Positions 1-11,861 of a DNA stretch of 64,000 nt are shown here, in pieces. The notes under the pieces were generated by a model. That model saw only the letters and a list, made by a program, of their open reading frames with translations, was not told where the DNA came from and made no database searches. Where the stretch lies: assembly GCA_012934845.2 (NCBI GenBank), contig WNNJ02000865.1:1-64000 (forward strand), written 5' to 3'. The translations under genes were made by a program, and so were the position numbers. Source of the stretch: Pomphorhynchus laevis. Its lineage: Eukaryota > Acanthocephala > Palaeacanthocephala > Echinorhynchida > Pomphorhynchidae. Every line of letters starts with the position of its first letter. The stretch's first letter is position 1.

Positions 1-557
1 TATATAATATTTTAATTATACCTGTATGTAAACAAAATAAGGTTATCATTAATAACTGCTAGTCTTGCACGGTTATTATAAGCTCTTAAGCTTGAGATTA
101 AGATGGAGGATAAACATCAATATATTCATTATTGGTAAATTTTTATGGGAAATTAATCAGGTATGATTTTTTTTATTATTTAAAAAAGGATAGCAGATAA
201 ATTGAATTGGTGTATTTTGGATTGATGAAAACTGTGAACGCATTTGTAATATTACAAATTGCCAGCAAAATTACAAATTATTTATGCTATTTTCAAAGAA
301 CACCTGATATTTTGTATGATTATAAATGGAGTTTAATGCTAATGACTCCTTCTGAATTGGCGTGAACCCAGGTTTAGAACCCAGACATGTTGTCTAATAG
401 ATAATTATATTTTAAAGATAATTATAAATTGTTTTTATTCAAAATAATTATATATGTCCATTATTTCACTAAATAATTGTATTGTTCATCGAAGCGAGAG
501 TATTTCGTCTTATATAAGACTTTTAGATAGCTATAAAATGTGATACAATTAGCTTAC

Positions 558-772
558 CTGTCTTTGATAATATACTGCTCTGCAACGAATCCCATTCTGA
601 TTTACAAAATATACGATTACAGTTCACAAAGTATTGTTCACCTTTTACCAAAACTCTACTGCAGTAATAGCATTTAAAACAGCTGTGATGAACTGGCGAT
701 CCATTAAAGAACTGAACCATGGAGCCAGGCTTTATGCTCTCAGTGCATAAAGCACAATTTATTCCAAAATAT
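558..772 (-). CDS. LIM-domain (LIM-homeodomain type) gene, LIM2 exon
   Basis: Internal exon, open throughout (215 nt), between an AG acceptor at 773-774 and a GTAAGC donor starting at 557. It encodes a complete second LIM zinc finger: the first pair in CALC, the H-x2-C-x2-C-x2-C core in HHSCFKCYYC, and the closing part FCKSEWD. It starts with one base of a split codon that completes the two bases left by the LIM1 exon at 3794-3963, so the join reads CPDHYHR-YFGINCALC. Paired LIM domains with a very short linker are typical of LIM-homeodomain transcription factors and LIM-only proteins; the LMX1 type is the nearest I can recall. LIM domains bind partner proteins such as LDB/Chip. The last zinc ligand position is Glu (C-x2-E) where Asp, His or Cys is usual. 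No homeobox lies in the window; it would be further downstream, off the left edge. Confidence 0.85.
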
Positions 773-2639
773 CTTAATTGAGAAAAAAATCATTTTTAAA
801 TGATCTCTTTATGTAGCTATACAACTAGATTATTATTACCCAAACATAATATGCAAAATTCGGACAGTTTTTACAATTCAAATCACAATGTCAAGCATAG
901 ATGACGTATAATTGTGCAATTAAAAAATAACCTTTTACATATATTTTATGTAAAACATAACCCTTTACCTATTTTATTTTTTCAGCAGTAAAATTTTAAA
1001 GTACAAATTCAATGTGTTAAATCGAATTTGTATTAAACGTTCTTGAACAATTGAACAATCCAATTTGTATTAATGGTAAATACCATGTACCAAATTTGGG
1101 GTGATAGCAAAGTCTACGTGCTAAACATTATGGTCGTAAAACAGATGTCTGAATACACTTTTAATGAATTTGTATTTTTGCTACAAAAATAGGCATAGAA
1201 GTTTTAAATTTTTTCAATTATTAAAATTTATGAAATTTAAACATTTTAAATGTTATATAAAATAATATTTTAATTTTGTGTTTAGTGATACAGTTTAAGA
1301 TTAATTTAGAAAATGTAAAAAAATTTCATTTTGTGCATGCGTTCGAATCCTTTAAGCTTTTGATATGTTACTTTGAGTGTCTATCATACTATGTATAATC
1401 TTCTTTGACAGTAGTTGCCGCCGATCTTGAATATCTTTAATTTGATGATCTCAAGATCACAGTAGCGATCGTTTAGTGGCAACGTGTGAACAATCTTAAC
1501 TTTATATTTTCATTGATTAACAGTTTCAACGATACGTTTTTATTGCTTTTATTTTACTGCATTGATTTTGCATTCAAAGTGCCGTGGGTGTAGAATATAC
1601 AAGATATCTAATAAGCATTCTCTTTCCGTCGTTGTTCGTTGAGCAATAAATAATTGATAAGACAACGTATTGATTGATTTAATATGAAAACAGTCTGTGC
1701 TTCTTGACGTATATGCCCTTTGATCATTCAATTTGGTCATCCGCAACAAATCAAATATGAAACTTGTGCTTGATTATATTGTCAAAAAGCATACATTTTA
1801 AAATTAAGATACTATTTTTCATAAATAGCTTAAAAGATGACATAATCTGAAAGTTACACTTGATTGCTACTCTACAATTTAAACAAAAAATAGTCAAATT
1901 GATACCGGAATTTAAATTTACTTACAAATAACCCAAAAGCTTCCAATAAAAGTTCTTTAGTATACATAATATCGCATGTCATTTATTTTTTAATTGCGCA
2001 TTTTAGTATTGTTCATGATAATCTCAGTACAGAATAGTTATTTTAATACTTTGATAAATTAGATAACATTTAATGTAATATACCACAATAATTGAATAAT
2101 TATTCAACAATTATATTTGAGATATATTGTTTTAAAATATATAGATACAAATGCTAAAATATATTGAAGGAGTATTTAAAACAATTCTAGCATGTGTCAT
2201 TTGTTGGTGAGGCCATCAACACTAATCGACATTTTTTGATATTTAAAGAGTGCTGAAATACTATGGCAAATCAATAGATAGAGTTATTGGTGCCTAAGTT
2301 ATTAGTCAAGTTATTAGTCGTTATTAGTAAAATATATTTTGAAATATTTAAAATACATTTGTAGAACAACTCAAAATGAAAAAAATAAAAAATATACTAA
2401 AAACGAGAATTTTTATCACTCGTTCAGAACTACTTTTTTAGAACTTTTCGACTACAATCGTTTTATTAATCAGATCAAGATAAACATTAAAGTATTGAAT
2501 GAAAATGATGAAATTATCGAATTAAAAAGTTCATTGATTACCAAATTAAAAAATAAAATTAACAAAATATTAAATGTGTCAATCATTTATTTTCGATTGA
2601 TCTGCCTTGCAATAAATTGTTATTATTTAATAAATTATT
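773..2639. other. AT-rich intron of the LIM gene (left part)
   Basis: Intronic sequence between the LIM2 and LIM1 exons of the minus-strand gene. It is A+T-rich. I see short open frames (for example at 1549-1749 on the minus strand and 2339-2641 on the plus strand) but nothing with a recognisable domain or convincing splice borders. A less AT-rich patch at about 1410-1760 has no assignable function. Confidence 0.5.
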
Positions 2640-2760
2640 AATTAGAGACAGTTCAAAATCAACATCGTCATTAATCCTAGAGTAATTTAAATTTCATATT
2701 AATTCCTAATTTATTAATTGTCTAGACATCGGATGATAAATCGATAAATCCAAAATGTTG
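2640..2760 (+). pseudogene. Fragment similar to the end of gene X exon 1
   Basis: Plus-strand sequence from ATTAGAGACAGTTCAAAATC onwards closely resembles the 3' end of gene X exon 1 and the start of its intron (about 26452-26560), including the shared ATCGGATGAT and ATCGATAAA patches. The donor-proximal GGGTAATT of the real exon is ATTAAT here, so it could not splice the same way. It lies inside the LIM intron in the opposite orientation to the LIM exons. Confidence 0.6.
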
Positions 2761-2767
2761 TAATTTG

Positions 2768-3601
2768 ATCGATAAGTTAATTTAAAATATAATTTGATTT
2801 ACAAATTAAAATAAATTTTTATTAAGACACAATGAAAACTTAAAAAATTGCCGTTGCCTTTAGTTTTCAATATTTTTTATTTTCATCTTAATTCAAAGTA
2901 TGCAAAAGTTAAAAATATTTACTAATAAACTCAATATTTTAACTTTAAAAAAAAATTATTTTTGTTTTTAGTTTTCAAACTAAAACGAATATTTAATTAT
3001 ATTTAATTATTTAAATTAAATTGTGGAATACAATTTAAAATGAATGATATATAACATTTGCAAAGAATGTTTTTAATTTAACTTGATTGCACCTGTGAGC
3101 TGAAATTCCCTCTGGTTGTGGCAGGACATTATCCTCACAGGTATTGTTTAAAATCCTCACAAGTATATTTAAATTTAATAAATAGACAATATACTACAAC
3201 AATAAAAGACTGATTAATAAAGTTATTTATAATAAATTATTAATAATAAGTTGATTAAAAGGAATAATCTGATTATTAAAACAATTTAAAACCATAAAAA
3301 TCACATCTAATTGTATATATCATTAATTTTAAATTGTATTCAACAATTTAATTTAAATAATTAAATAGAATTAAATATACGTTTTAGTTTGAAAACTAAA
3401 AAAAATAATATATTTAAAGCTAAAATATTGAGTTTATTAGTAAATATTTTTAACTTATACATACTTTGAATTAAGATGAAAATAAAAAATATGGAAAACT
3501 AAAAGCAAAGGCAATTTTTTACTTGGAATAAATGTATATTGCATCTTAATAAAATTGCAACTTGTAAATTAAATTATATTTTAAGTTAACTTGTTGATCG
3601 A
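2768..3601. repeat. Large inverted repeat (foldback) in the LIM intron
   Basis: Arms of about 290-300 bases (about 2768-3057 and 3303-3601) are imperfect reverse complements; for example TTTAGTTTTCAATATTTTTT in the left arm mirrors an ATGGAAAACTAAAAGC-type stretch in the right arm. The roughly 245-base centre carries a LINE-tail-like piece (GAGCTGAAATTCCCTCTGG) also found at 27710 and 28110. The shape is that of a foldback/MITE element or an inverted duplication. Confidence 0.65.
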
Positions 3602-3990
3602 ATTCCAATAATTTGTATTTATCTGTCTCACAATAAATTGGGACAATTCGAACATTATCAAAGTTGATTATGCAATTAAATTAATATTTAAAACGTACTT
3701 TTAAAAAAATATTATCAATTTCAACGATATTTACTCCACTTTATGGCAGTTGAGAGTAATTTAATGTATAAATATTTAAATTACAAATTTTACCTGTGGT
3801 AATGATCTGGACAGTACAGTTCATCTGAGACTCTGTAGCATTTTTCTGACAATTGGCATTTACAAATATTGCATTTGAGACAGTTTTTGTGCCATGGTGT
3901 TCCTGCAACCCAATAAATAAATTCATCTAGTATTTTATGCTCGCAGGACTCACATCTCTGATGCTGAAATACTTTGTTTTTAAGAGAAAA
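3053..3990. repeat. Segmental duplication, copy 1 (LIM1 exon region)
   Basis: The stretch from about 3053 to 3990, including the LIM1 exon and its 3' intron, is repeated at about 28070-28890 in the same orientation. The two differ by scattered substitutions and indels, including a loss of about 100 bases near 28430-28440 and of about 15 bases inside the exon copy. The upstream part of the block (2640-2760 here, 26452-26560 there) belongs to the same duplication, interrupted by a LINE in copy 2. Confidence 0.8.
3794..3963 (-). CDS. LIM-domain (LIM-homeodomain type) gene, LIM1 exon
   Basis: Internal exon of 170 nt, between acceptor TTTCAG (ending at 3964) and donor GTAAAA (starting at 3793). 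It encodes one complete LIM zinc finger: CESC, then WHKNCLKCNICKCQ, then YCPDHYH. All eight expected zinc-ligand positions are present. It ends with two bases of a split Arg codon, completed by the first base of the LIM2 exon. Damaged copies of this exon lie at 28703-28870 and 30762-30846, but this is the only intact one and the only one with a phase-compatible partner, so I take it as the functional parent. Upstream exons (start codon, N-terminus) were not identified. Confidence 0.85.
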
Positions 3991-6900
3991 TTTAAGGAAA
4001 ACTAGAAAAAATTACATGAACAAATTTAAATGTAGAGTCATTATTTTCTCTTATCCAATCATAAAGAAATAATTTATTTTTTTTTGTAAATTTAAAATTA
4101 TAATGTTAAATTACATAATGTGATAGAGCGCAAGTAAATTAAGATACATTAAATTATTAAATAATTTAATAAATAATAAAATTTAGTTGTTTAACTTTAG
4201 ATAAATTATAAATTAGTTAAATAATATCAAGCATAAAGATAAATATGCTTTCGTAGATAAAATTTATAGTTTACACAAAATATAAATAAGATATATAATA
4301 ACTACAAAATATAAATTTTTCAATTTAAAATATTAACAAAAAAGAAAATTCCAAAGTTTTTGTAAATTAGTAATAAATTTTAACTGAATTCTGTAAATAT
4401 TAATTATAGATATTAATTATTGATATTAATTAATATTAATTAATCTATAAATATCGAATTTGTCATATTGAATATTTTTCATATTTCAAATGATCTTTAC
4501 CTTTTTTACTTTTTATAAATATTTTAAATATTTAAGTAATAAATGGTATAGTAATTGCAATGATGCTTAGTTACAGTTCATTCTTAGTTTGATCATTGCT
4601 ATTATTTTTTTCTTTTCGATGGATACACGCCACAATCAAATTTACACTATCGAATGTTTGAGAAAATAATTTACTAGAAAAATAATAGAAAACTTATGTT
4701 CTCTTCAATCATGAATTAAAACTACTTCTTAAATTTGCTAAGCAAATTAGATCATTATAATGTCAAATCACTGCCAGATCATTGTAATCAGATCAGATCA
4801 TTGTAATCAGATCATTGCCATATTATATAATAATCCTATAATGTAATGCCAGAGTATCAGATCAGCTAATTGATAAATAAAAATAATATAATTAAATAAG
4901 AAATAATTAAATAATAAATAATTTAAAAATTTTATGGAAGATTTTATATTATTTATATAAATACTAATACTGAATATATTAAAATATATAATTTATATAT
5001 TTTATATAAATACAGTAATGACTCTTTTCTTGGACTTCTTCAATTCGAATAAGTCCAATTGGAATAAGGCAAATTGCAATAGAACATAGACTGGTCAGAA
5101 CAAACAAGATCTTTCCAAGGGAATCTACTAACATAAGTATGGTTTAAAACGACATTACACGTCATCTGCTCTATTTCTTTACGTCATCTGTACCAATTTT
5201 ATAATTACGTTTGAGAAAGCGGCATCGGTACTAAGAGAACAGATGCTCAATCGCAGATTAGTACCTGAGTCGATATACATAACAATGATACTGTAGACGG
5301 AAATAAATCGAACAGCAACCTCAAATTTCTCTATCAAAATGTCAGCAAATGTACGACAAAGAAACTCATGAAGGTGTTTATAACTACTTCAACCTCGGCC
5401 TAACGATCCCGGGTTCCGGAGATATTTGCACTGCTTTGTTATTTGTATAAATTGTTTACTACCTGTACTTATATAATATTGTAATTTCAGATACTTTAAA
5501 GAAGGCTGCTCGGACAGCCGACCAAATGGTTAAAATAGAATTTGTATATACTTTCTCGGGGATGATTGGCCATATGAAGATTTATAAAAAGTAATGAAAT
5601 AAAATTTAAATAATTAAAAAATAAATAATTGCATAATTATAAAATTAATAATTGTTATATAATATTTTATATTATTTATATAAATACTAATATTAAATAT
5701 ATTAAAATATATAAGATATATATTTTTATAAATACAGTTATATCGTATCTTTTATGTTTACCATTTTTTATTTTAAATTAACTGGCATTAATTAAAATTA
5801 TTTATCAGTAATATTTTAAATTTACATTAAATATATTATACATTATTCTAATATTTATAATATTAATACCTAATATATTTTAATATTTTACATCAAATAA
5901 TATTTTTTAAATGTATTTCAGCAAAATTAATGACCTAAAAATTCACAACATTGACGAAACTACGAGAGGAAAAATTGTCGAGTGTGCTTTGTCGTAAATT
6001 TTGAACCTCGAATGAATGAGGGTGTACATTAAACTTCAAATTTTTATTTTCATATTTTAGAAGCTTATATTATTTATAAATAAAAAGTAATTAAATAAAA
6101 TTTACATAATTTAAAAATAAACAATTGAATAATTATAAATGTTTTTCTGCAAACAAATGGCAATTAATAATTGACAAATATTTTTTCATTAAAAATAAAT
6201 CTGAATAAAATTTAAATAACAAACGATTAAATAATTAATAATTAATAATCGTTACATCAGATTGTATATAATTTATATAAAAAGGATTAGAGGTCATCAG
6301 GAGGAACTGCTATGTAATATGTTTCAGCCCCCTATTTCTCAACACAACATAGAAAAAAGGATTTTCATTAATAAAAAAGCTACAAAAATTTAATAATAAA
6401 TAATAATAAGTAATTTTATATCAGATTTCAAAGAATACATAGTTTCAGTATTTCTGGTAGAGGTTATATTACCGAGAAAACATTCAATAATAATTTGTCA
6501 GTAGAACAAATCAGATCAGATAATTGAGTTTACGTATTTTATACGATATATGAATAAAAATAAGGATAAATAATGAATAATTATATAAGATTTTATACAA
6601 TTTATATTTATATCAAGTTAAAATAATAAATTGAAATATAAAATAAACGTCAATTTTTATGAATTGACTAATAAATAACAGACGATTTATAAGAATAAAG
6701 ATTAGAGGTCCTTAAAAAATACTGCTATATTATCATATTCAAATTCAAATTTCAATATTTCAAATTCAAATTTATATAATATGATTTTTCTGTTTATATT
6801 GCTGTAACTACTTCTTTTAATGCATTTATGGGCTACAATTCTTAATAAATTTTATTTAAAAATGAAGTATCATTTAATAATGAATTATAAATTATAATAT

Positions 6901-7327
6901 ATTTTTAATAATACTTATGTCATATACGGTCGTCATTTGTTTACAGCGAAACATATCTAAGTATTTTTGTGTTGCTTATCAAACTGACTAGTGATGTGAA
7001 AGATTAAAAATATTTTCGCACTTGTAGATGTTTAACTTTTATTGTAATTTAAATTTAACTTTTTTATTTTATATTATTTTGTTGATTAAGATTAAAAAAA
7101 TATTATTATTTAATAAATAATTACTTATTTTTATTAATATCAATTAAAATTTAAAATTGAAATTTAAAATAAAAAATTAATTTTTATGGATTGACTAATA
7201 AATAACAGACAATGTATATTATTATTAGAGGTAATAATATATTACCTCTAATATATATTATTAGGTTTAGAGGTCATTAGTATTAGAGGTCCTTGACTCA
7301 AAATAAATATAAGAGCTCATTATTATT
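3991..7327. other. AT-rich non-coding region with MITE remnants
   Basis: No exon could be supported. It holds a local tandem of the motif AGATCATTGTAATC (about 4740-4820), two similar AT-rich blocks at about 4920-5010 and 5640-5730, and a more complex, less AT-rich stretch at 5100-5590 of unknown nature. Partial copies of the MITE-like family (GGTCATCAGGAGGAACTGC motif) lie near 6280-6360, 6490-6720 and 7180-7300. Confidence 0.5.
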
Positions 7328-8763
7328 TTGTAATATTAATTTTAAGAATTATTGAAAAATTGAGATCTACAAATTGTGAAATTTTGAAACAAAGTCTAAA
7401 TGTCATTTATATTTAATTGAACATTTATAGCTGTGCATTTCTTCTAATGTTGGTAGAATGAATTGCTTTTTAATAAAATAAATATGAGAGCTCATTAGTA
7501 TTAGAAGTCTCAATATTTTGAGATTTAAGCGAAAATATACAAAATTTGCTGGCAATGTGATTTTTTAATACTGTACATGATTTAAGTGGTGATTTAACTG
7601 TAAATTTGTAAATATTTTTCAAAGTGATTATTAAACCTAATCACGTTTTATTGGGTGTGGCCATATTTTAATTTAAGAAAATTGCATTCGACAGTCAATC
7701 GTATCTATTTTATCGAATAAAATAGAGATATCCATTTATCTGATAAAAATTGAGGTGATTGATTTTATAATATATATAATTATACCAAGTTAAAATAAAT
7801 TTATAATAAAACTCAATTTTAATTAAAATTGAGTTTTAAATAATAATTAAAATAATTGAAATTTAAAATTGAAATTTAAAATAAAAAATCAATTTTTATG
7901 AATTGTCTAATAAATAACAGACGATGTATAAGAATAAGGATTAGCGATCATTAGTATTAGAGGTCATTGACTCAAAATAAATATGAGAGCTCATAAGTAT
8001 TAGAAGTTTCGATATTTTGAGATTTCAGCGAAAATATACAAAATTTGCTGGCAATGTGATTTTATAACGATTTTGTTCAATCGATTATAATCGCTGATAA
8101 ATAAAACATGTAATTATAACTAAAAAATTTGTTTTCAAGTAGATTTATAAATCAGAATTTAAATAATTTCAGCATAAAAATAACTTGGACTCATTTTAAC
8201 TTTCATCTACAGCCTTATAGCTTCCTAGACAGATCACTAATCCATTCATCTAAGAGATTAGCAATGATGCCCGTATTAAATTAATTGTCGATTCACCTAA
8301 TTACCCGTAAATGTAATGTCAGTATCCTTTCTTTTAGTTTCGGATAATTTTTAAATTCCATTCACTGATTTTATGGTTTCCTGTTTATAATCATTTGTGT
8401 ACTCAGAGAGATTATATGCATAATACGTTATGATATACATATATTTTAATAACAATAAATCAAATTATAAAATCGGCATTCATATAACTGAAAACTTAAA
8501 AATTCGAAAATCCTTTCAAATGGAAACCTCTCCTGTTGTAAAAAATACCTTAACCAGCATATTCAATTTATGACTAAAAATGTCTTTTGAATATTTTGAC
8601 AATCAGAATTTATGATCTTATCTCTCATCAATTGTCTTATCATTTTATCAAATGATAAGACAATTGATAAGACATATTTATGAAAATGATATTTCCAAAT
8701 TACATTTTAAACGCTCTTTATTTTTAGAAAAGTGACTGCTACTTATAACTGCTAGTTACAAAC
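7328..8763. repeat. 1.44-kb duplicated block, copy 1
   Basis: Bases 7328-8763 recur almost identically at 49388-50824, about 42 kb away in the same orientation. I saw only a few single-base differences and one-base indels over the length. No coding frame with a recognisable domain is present. It contains MITE-family motifs (ACAGACGATGTATAAGAATA near 7917) and a perfect 18-bp hairpin at 8628-8667. Confidence 0.9.
8628..8667. repeat. Perfect 18-bp-arm hairpin
   Basis: TCAATTGTCTTATCATTT (8628-8645) is followed after a 4-base loop by its exact reverse complement (8650-8667). The same hairpin is conserved in the second copy of the block near 50689-50728. It could be a transposon structure; it has no T-run suggesting a terminator. 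Confidence 0.85.
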
Positions 8764-10720
8764 ATCCTTGAAGTAAACAGAAAATCTATAAATGGAATAT
8801 TTAATAAAAAAGATAAATACTAAACCATATTTTTTATTTTAACCATTACAACTATAATTTCAAAGCCTTAAAGGCTGTTTCAATTTGTTTTTCGTCTGCA
8901 ATGTGTTAATAAAATTTCAAAAATATTATAAAAACTTATTTAATACGAAATTAGACCTAATATAATAATAAAAAATGTATTATGATATATCTCATTATAT
9001 TTTTAGTGATAAATGCGATTCTTTTGTCATTAAGTGAAAGAAACTGTTAAAAATTCAAAAGTTCGTGTTTTTGAAGTTCAAGTTTGTGAAAAGTTAATGT
9101 GAAATACATTTTGAGTTGTTGATTGTTTTTTAATTCTATACATTAGCAGCACTTGGTCAAAAAAAAACTTAAAAAATTAAAAATTCGTGTTTTCAAAGTT
9201 GAATTGAAATTGGATTAAATGATTATTAAAAGTCAATCTGAAATACATTTTGAATTGATTAATCAGTAGGTGATCGTTTGTCAATTATTGATTCAAAGTA
9301 TGAATCTCATGAAATCTATACGTTTTAAGAAAATTGGAATAATTAAATATTTCAATATTTCAAAAATATTGAAATATTTTTTATTCTGAAAAATTTTTTT
9401 TAATAAAATTTTTTTATTAAAATTTTTTATTCTGCGCAAAAGGCGCAGAATAAAAAAAATGTTTTATTGCAATTTAAACTCAACAACACAAAGCTAATGT
9501 CTTTGTGAACAAAAGATATTGATTAAAAAAGTCTAATAATATTTTAGAACTGAAAGTTTTAAGCTTCAACTGTTTATATAGCAAAATATTTAGGTCAACA
9601 AAATATAAAAATAAAATGTCGGTAAGCTATGTAGACAAATATTTATAATATTTATAAATTAGCAAATATTATTTATTTCCTTATTGTATTAAATGTATTA
9701 TATAATTTGACATTATAATTATCATTTTTAAATAATAGAAATAAATTTTAAATAATTAAATTTTACTATTTTAAGAGAATTAAATTATTAATTTATTAAA
9801 TTTAATTTTTATAATTTAAATTTAAATAATGCGATACAGCTATTATTCATGCATGATTTGATAAGATGTCTAGTGTAAATGATAAGATAAAGTTCCGATA
9901 TTAAAATATTTGATACCGGTAAATATATTATGCTAATATATAATATATTAGTTTAAAATTTTAAACTTTTCTTATATCAAATTATATAATTAACTACAAA
10001 TTATAGGCAACATTCATAATAATAATTTTACCTCCGTTTCCATGCATGCGTCGCAAACTACTTAACACATTTGCTTATAAATGCTAGCTATGAATTAAGA
10101 TAATTTGATTGGTCTATTTATTACTGTCGAATTACTGAGAGTGCCACATATCGGCAACATAAAAAATAATAATTATCTTCCCAGTGTATCTTTAATGTTA
10201 ATTTTCATCAGTTCAGCGATACATTAGTTAACGTGCAAGAACTTTCAGCGAATCAGAATCGCGCTTAAAGCTTTATAAGTAAAAATTCATATTTAAAGAT
10301 ATCAGTAAAAATTTAAATTTACATCCATCATCATTGAAATAAAAAAATATCAAATTGCGCAATTACTTTGAGCTTATTACAATTAATGCAATATTTCTCA
10401 CGCTCTCATTTCGTTTGTCGCTAATCGTCAGGCGATCTAACGATTTCTTTTTTAATCCATCATTTGCCACATTTGCCAACATGATATTTATGGAAACAAA
10501 TTAAACATTCATAGTATTAATAATGTTATGTAATATAATTAAATGTAATATTATCTTAATGGTATACTGAAGAAAAATTACACTTTATATTAAAAATATA
10601 ATATTTTTATATTATGTTATATTATATTATTTTTATATTATACTATTTATTTATTATTTATTATATTATTTTTAATATTATTTATTATATATCAATAAAT
10701 TATATTACATAATATTATAT
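8764..10720. other. AT-rich region, no gene seen
   Basis: I found no supported exon. There is a local palindrome around AAAGGCGCAGAATAAAAA (9415-9460) and a direct repeat of the GTTCGTGTTTT...AAGTT type at about 9060 and 9185. The rest is low-complexity A/T sequence. Confidence 0.45.
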
Positions 10721-10724
10721 AAGA

Positions 10725-11085
10725 CAGTACTGATCAGGTAACTGAGTCTACGTCTATTAAATTATTTGAAAAATTAAATAATAAATAATAATACGTAATT
10801 TTATAATTTTATATAAGATTTTATATATTTTATTAGTTATATTTATTTCAAGTCAAAATTTATGATTGAAATTTAAGAAAAGTTAATTTTAATAAATTGA
10901 ATAATAAATAACATACGATGTATAAGAATAAAAATAAGAGGTAATCAGGAGGAAATGCTATGTTATCAGGTATATATCCTTTTTCCTCAACCCAACATAA
11001 CAGCGAGCCAAATACATGCTAATTACGTATTTTGTTTGATAAAATTTAATTAAATAAGGATTAGAGGTCATCAGGATGAAATGCT
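10725..11085 (+). repeat. MITE-like family member
   Basis: Begins with GATCAGGTAACTGAGTCTAC, has an AT-rich centre, then ACATACGATGTATAAGAATA, GTAATCAGGAGGAAATGC and a GC-richer end with AACATAACAGCGAGCCAAAT. The same order of blocks recurs at 22810-23175, 43850-44155 (minus), 51160-51475 and 57405-57650. A partial extra copy of the GGTCATCAGG part follows at about 11055-11100. There is no coding capacity, so it is a non-autonomous element. Confidence 0.7.
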
Positions 11086-11689
11086 ATGTTATATGATACA
11101 TACAATGATATGCAATTGTTTTTTTTTGATTAAAATTAATTTATAGATTGTAATTATATTTTTGTCATTTAACAAAGGTATTCCATTTGTAATGCATAAT
11201 TTTATTTCTATCTTACGGTAACAAAATGTTTTCTAACATTTTGTTAAATAACAAAATATTTGAAGTCAAATGTAGTTTGTCTAAATCCGATAAAACACGT
11301 TCCCTAAAACATTTATACAAATACTACAATGGCAGTATCTCTATCTACGTCAGCTTTGGAAGCAGAGAAATTGAAAGTCTCAGTATCCTCAAATATTTTT
11401 CACTAACGCAAAAGATATTCGCAATTAGATATCATACATTGAATGTAAGGCAGAAACATATAATTTAGAAATCATAACAGAACTATTTTGTAGATAGTCA
11501 TCAACAAAATATAATTTAGCTCTCGTCATTGCAGTTATCTAGAAAATATTATTTAGCTCTCGTCGTTGTAGTTGCCGGGATGGCATCGTTATCGCCATCC
11601 TAGTGGTAAGCATGATGTTGCACTCATAACTTCAGATAATGCGTTTAATAAAATTTTGTACACACAATTATATAATTATAAATAAAATA

Positions 11690-11838
11690 TATCTTTATGG
11701 AACGAGAATAGTATTTTTATTTAATACAACAAAACGTTAATGTCCGATATCTCAATAGCTACTGCTATCATCGTCAGGAAACTGACGATGATAGCATACC
11801 ATGATTTTGTTGTATTATTCTTCGTTCCATAAAGATTT
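11690..11838. repeat. Foldback element
   Basis: TCTTTATGGAACGAGAATA...AATACAACAAAA at about 11690-11735 is mirrored by TTTTGTTGTATTATTC...CGTTCCATAAAGA at about 11803-11834. Inside sits a second, tight palindrome, CTATCATCGTCAG / CTGACGATGATAG (about 11767-11797). Related GATAGC...GCTATCATC hairpins occur near 17255, 21575 and 29100. Confidence 0.75.
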
Positions 11839-11861
11839 TATTTATAAAAGAAAGCAGAAAA

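Noticed and set aside
11226-11468. Plus-strand open frame of 80 codons
   Set aside because: No domain, no splice signals of note, and surrounded by MITE and foldback sequence.
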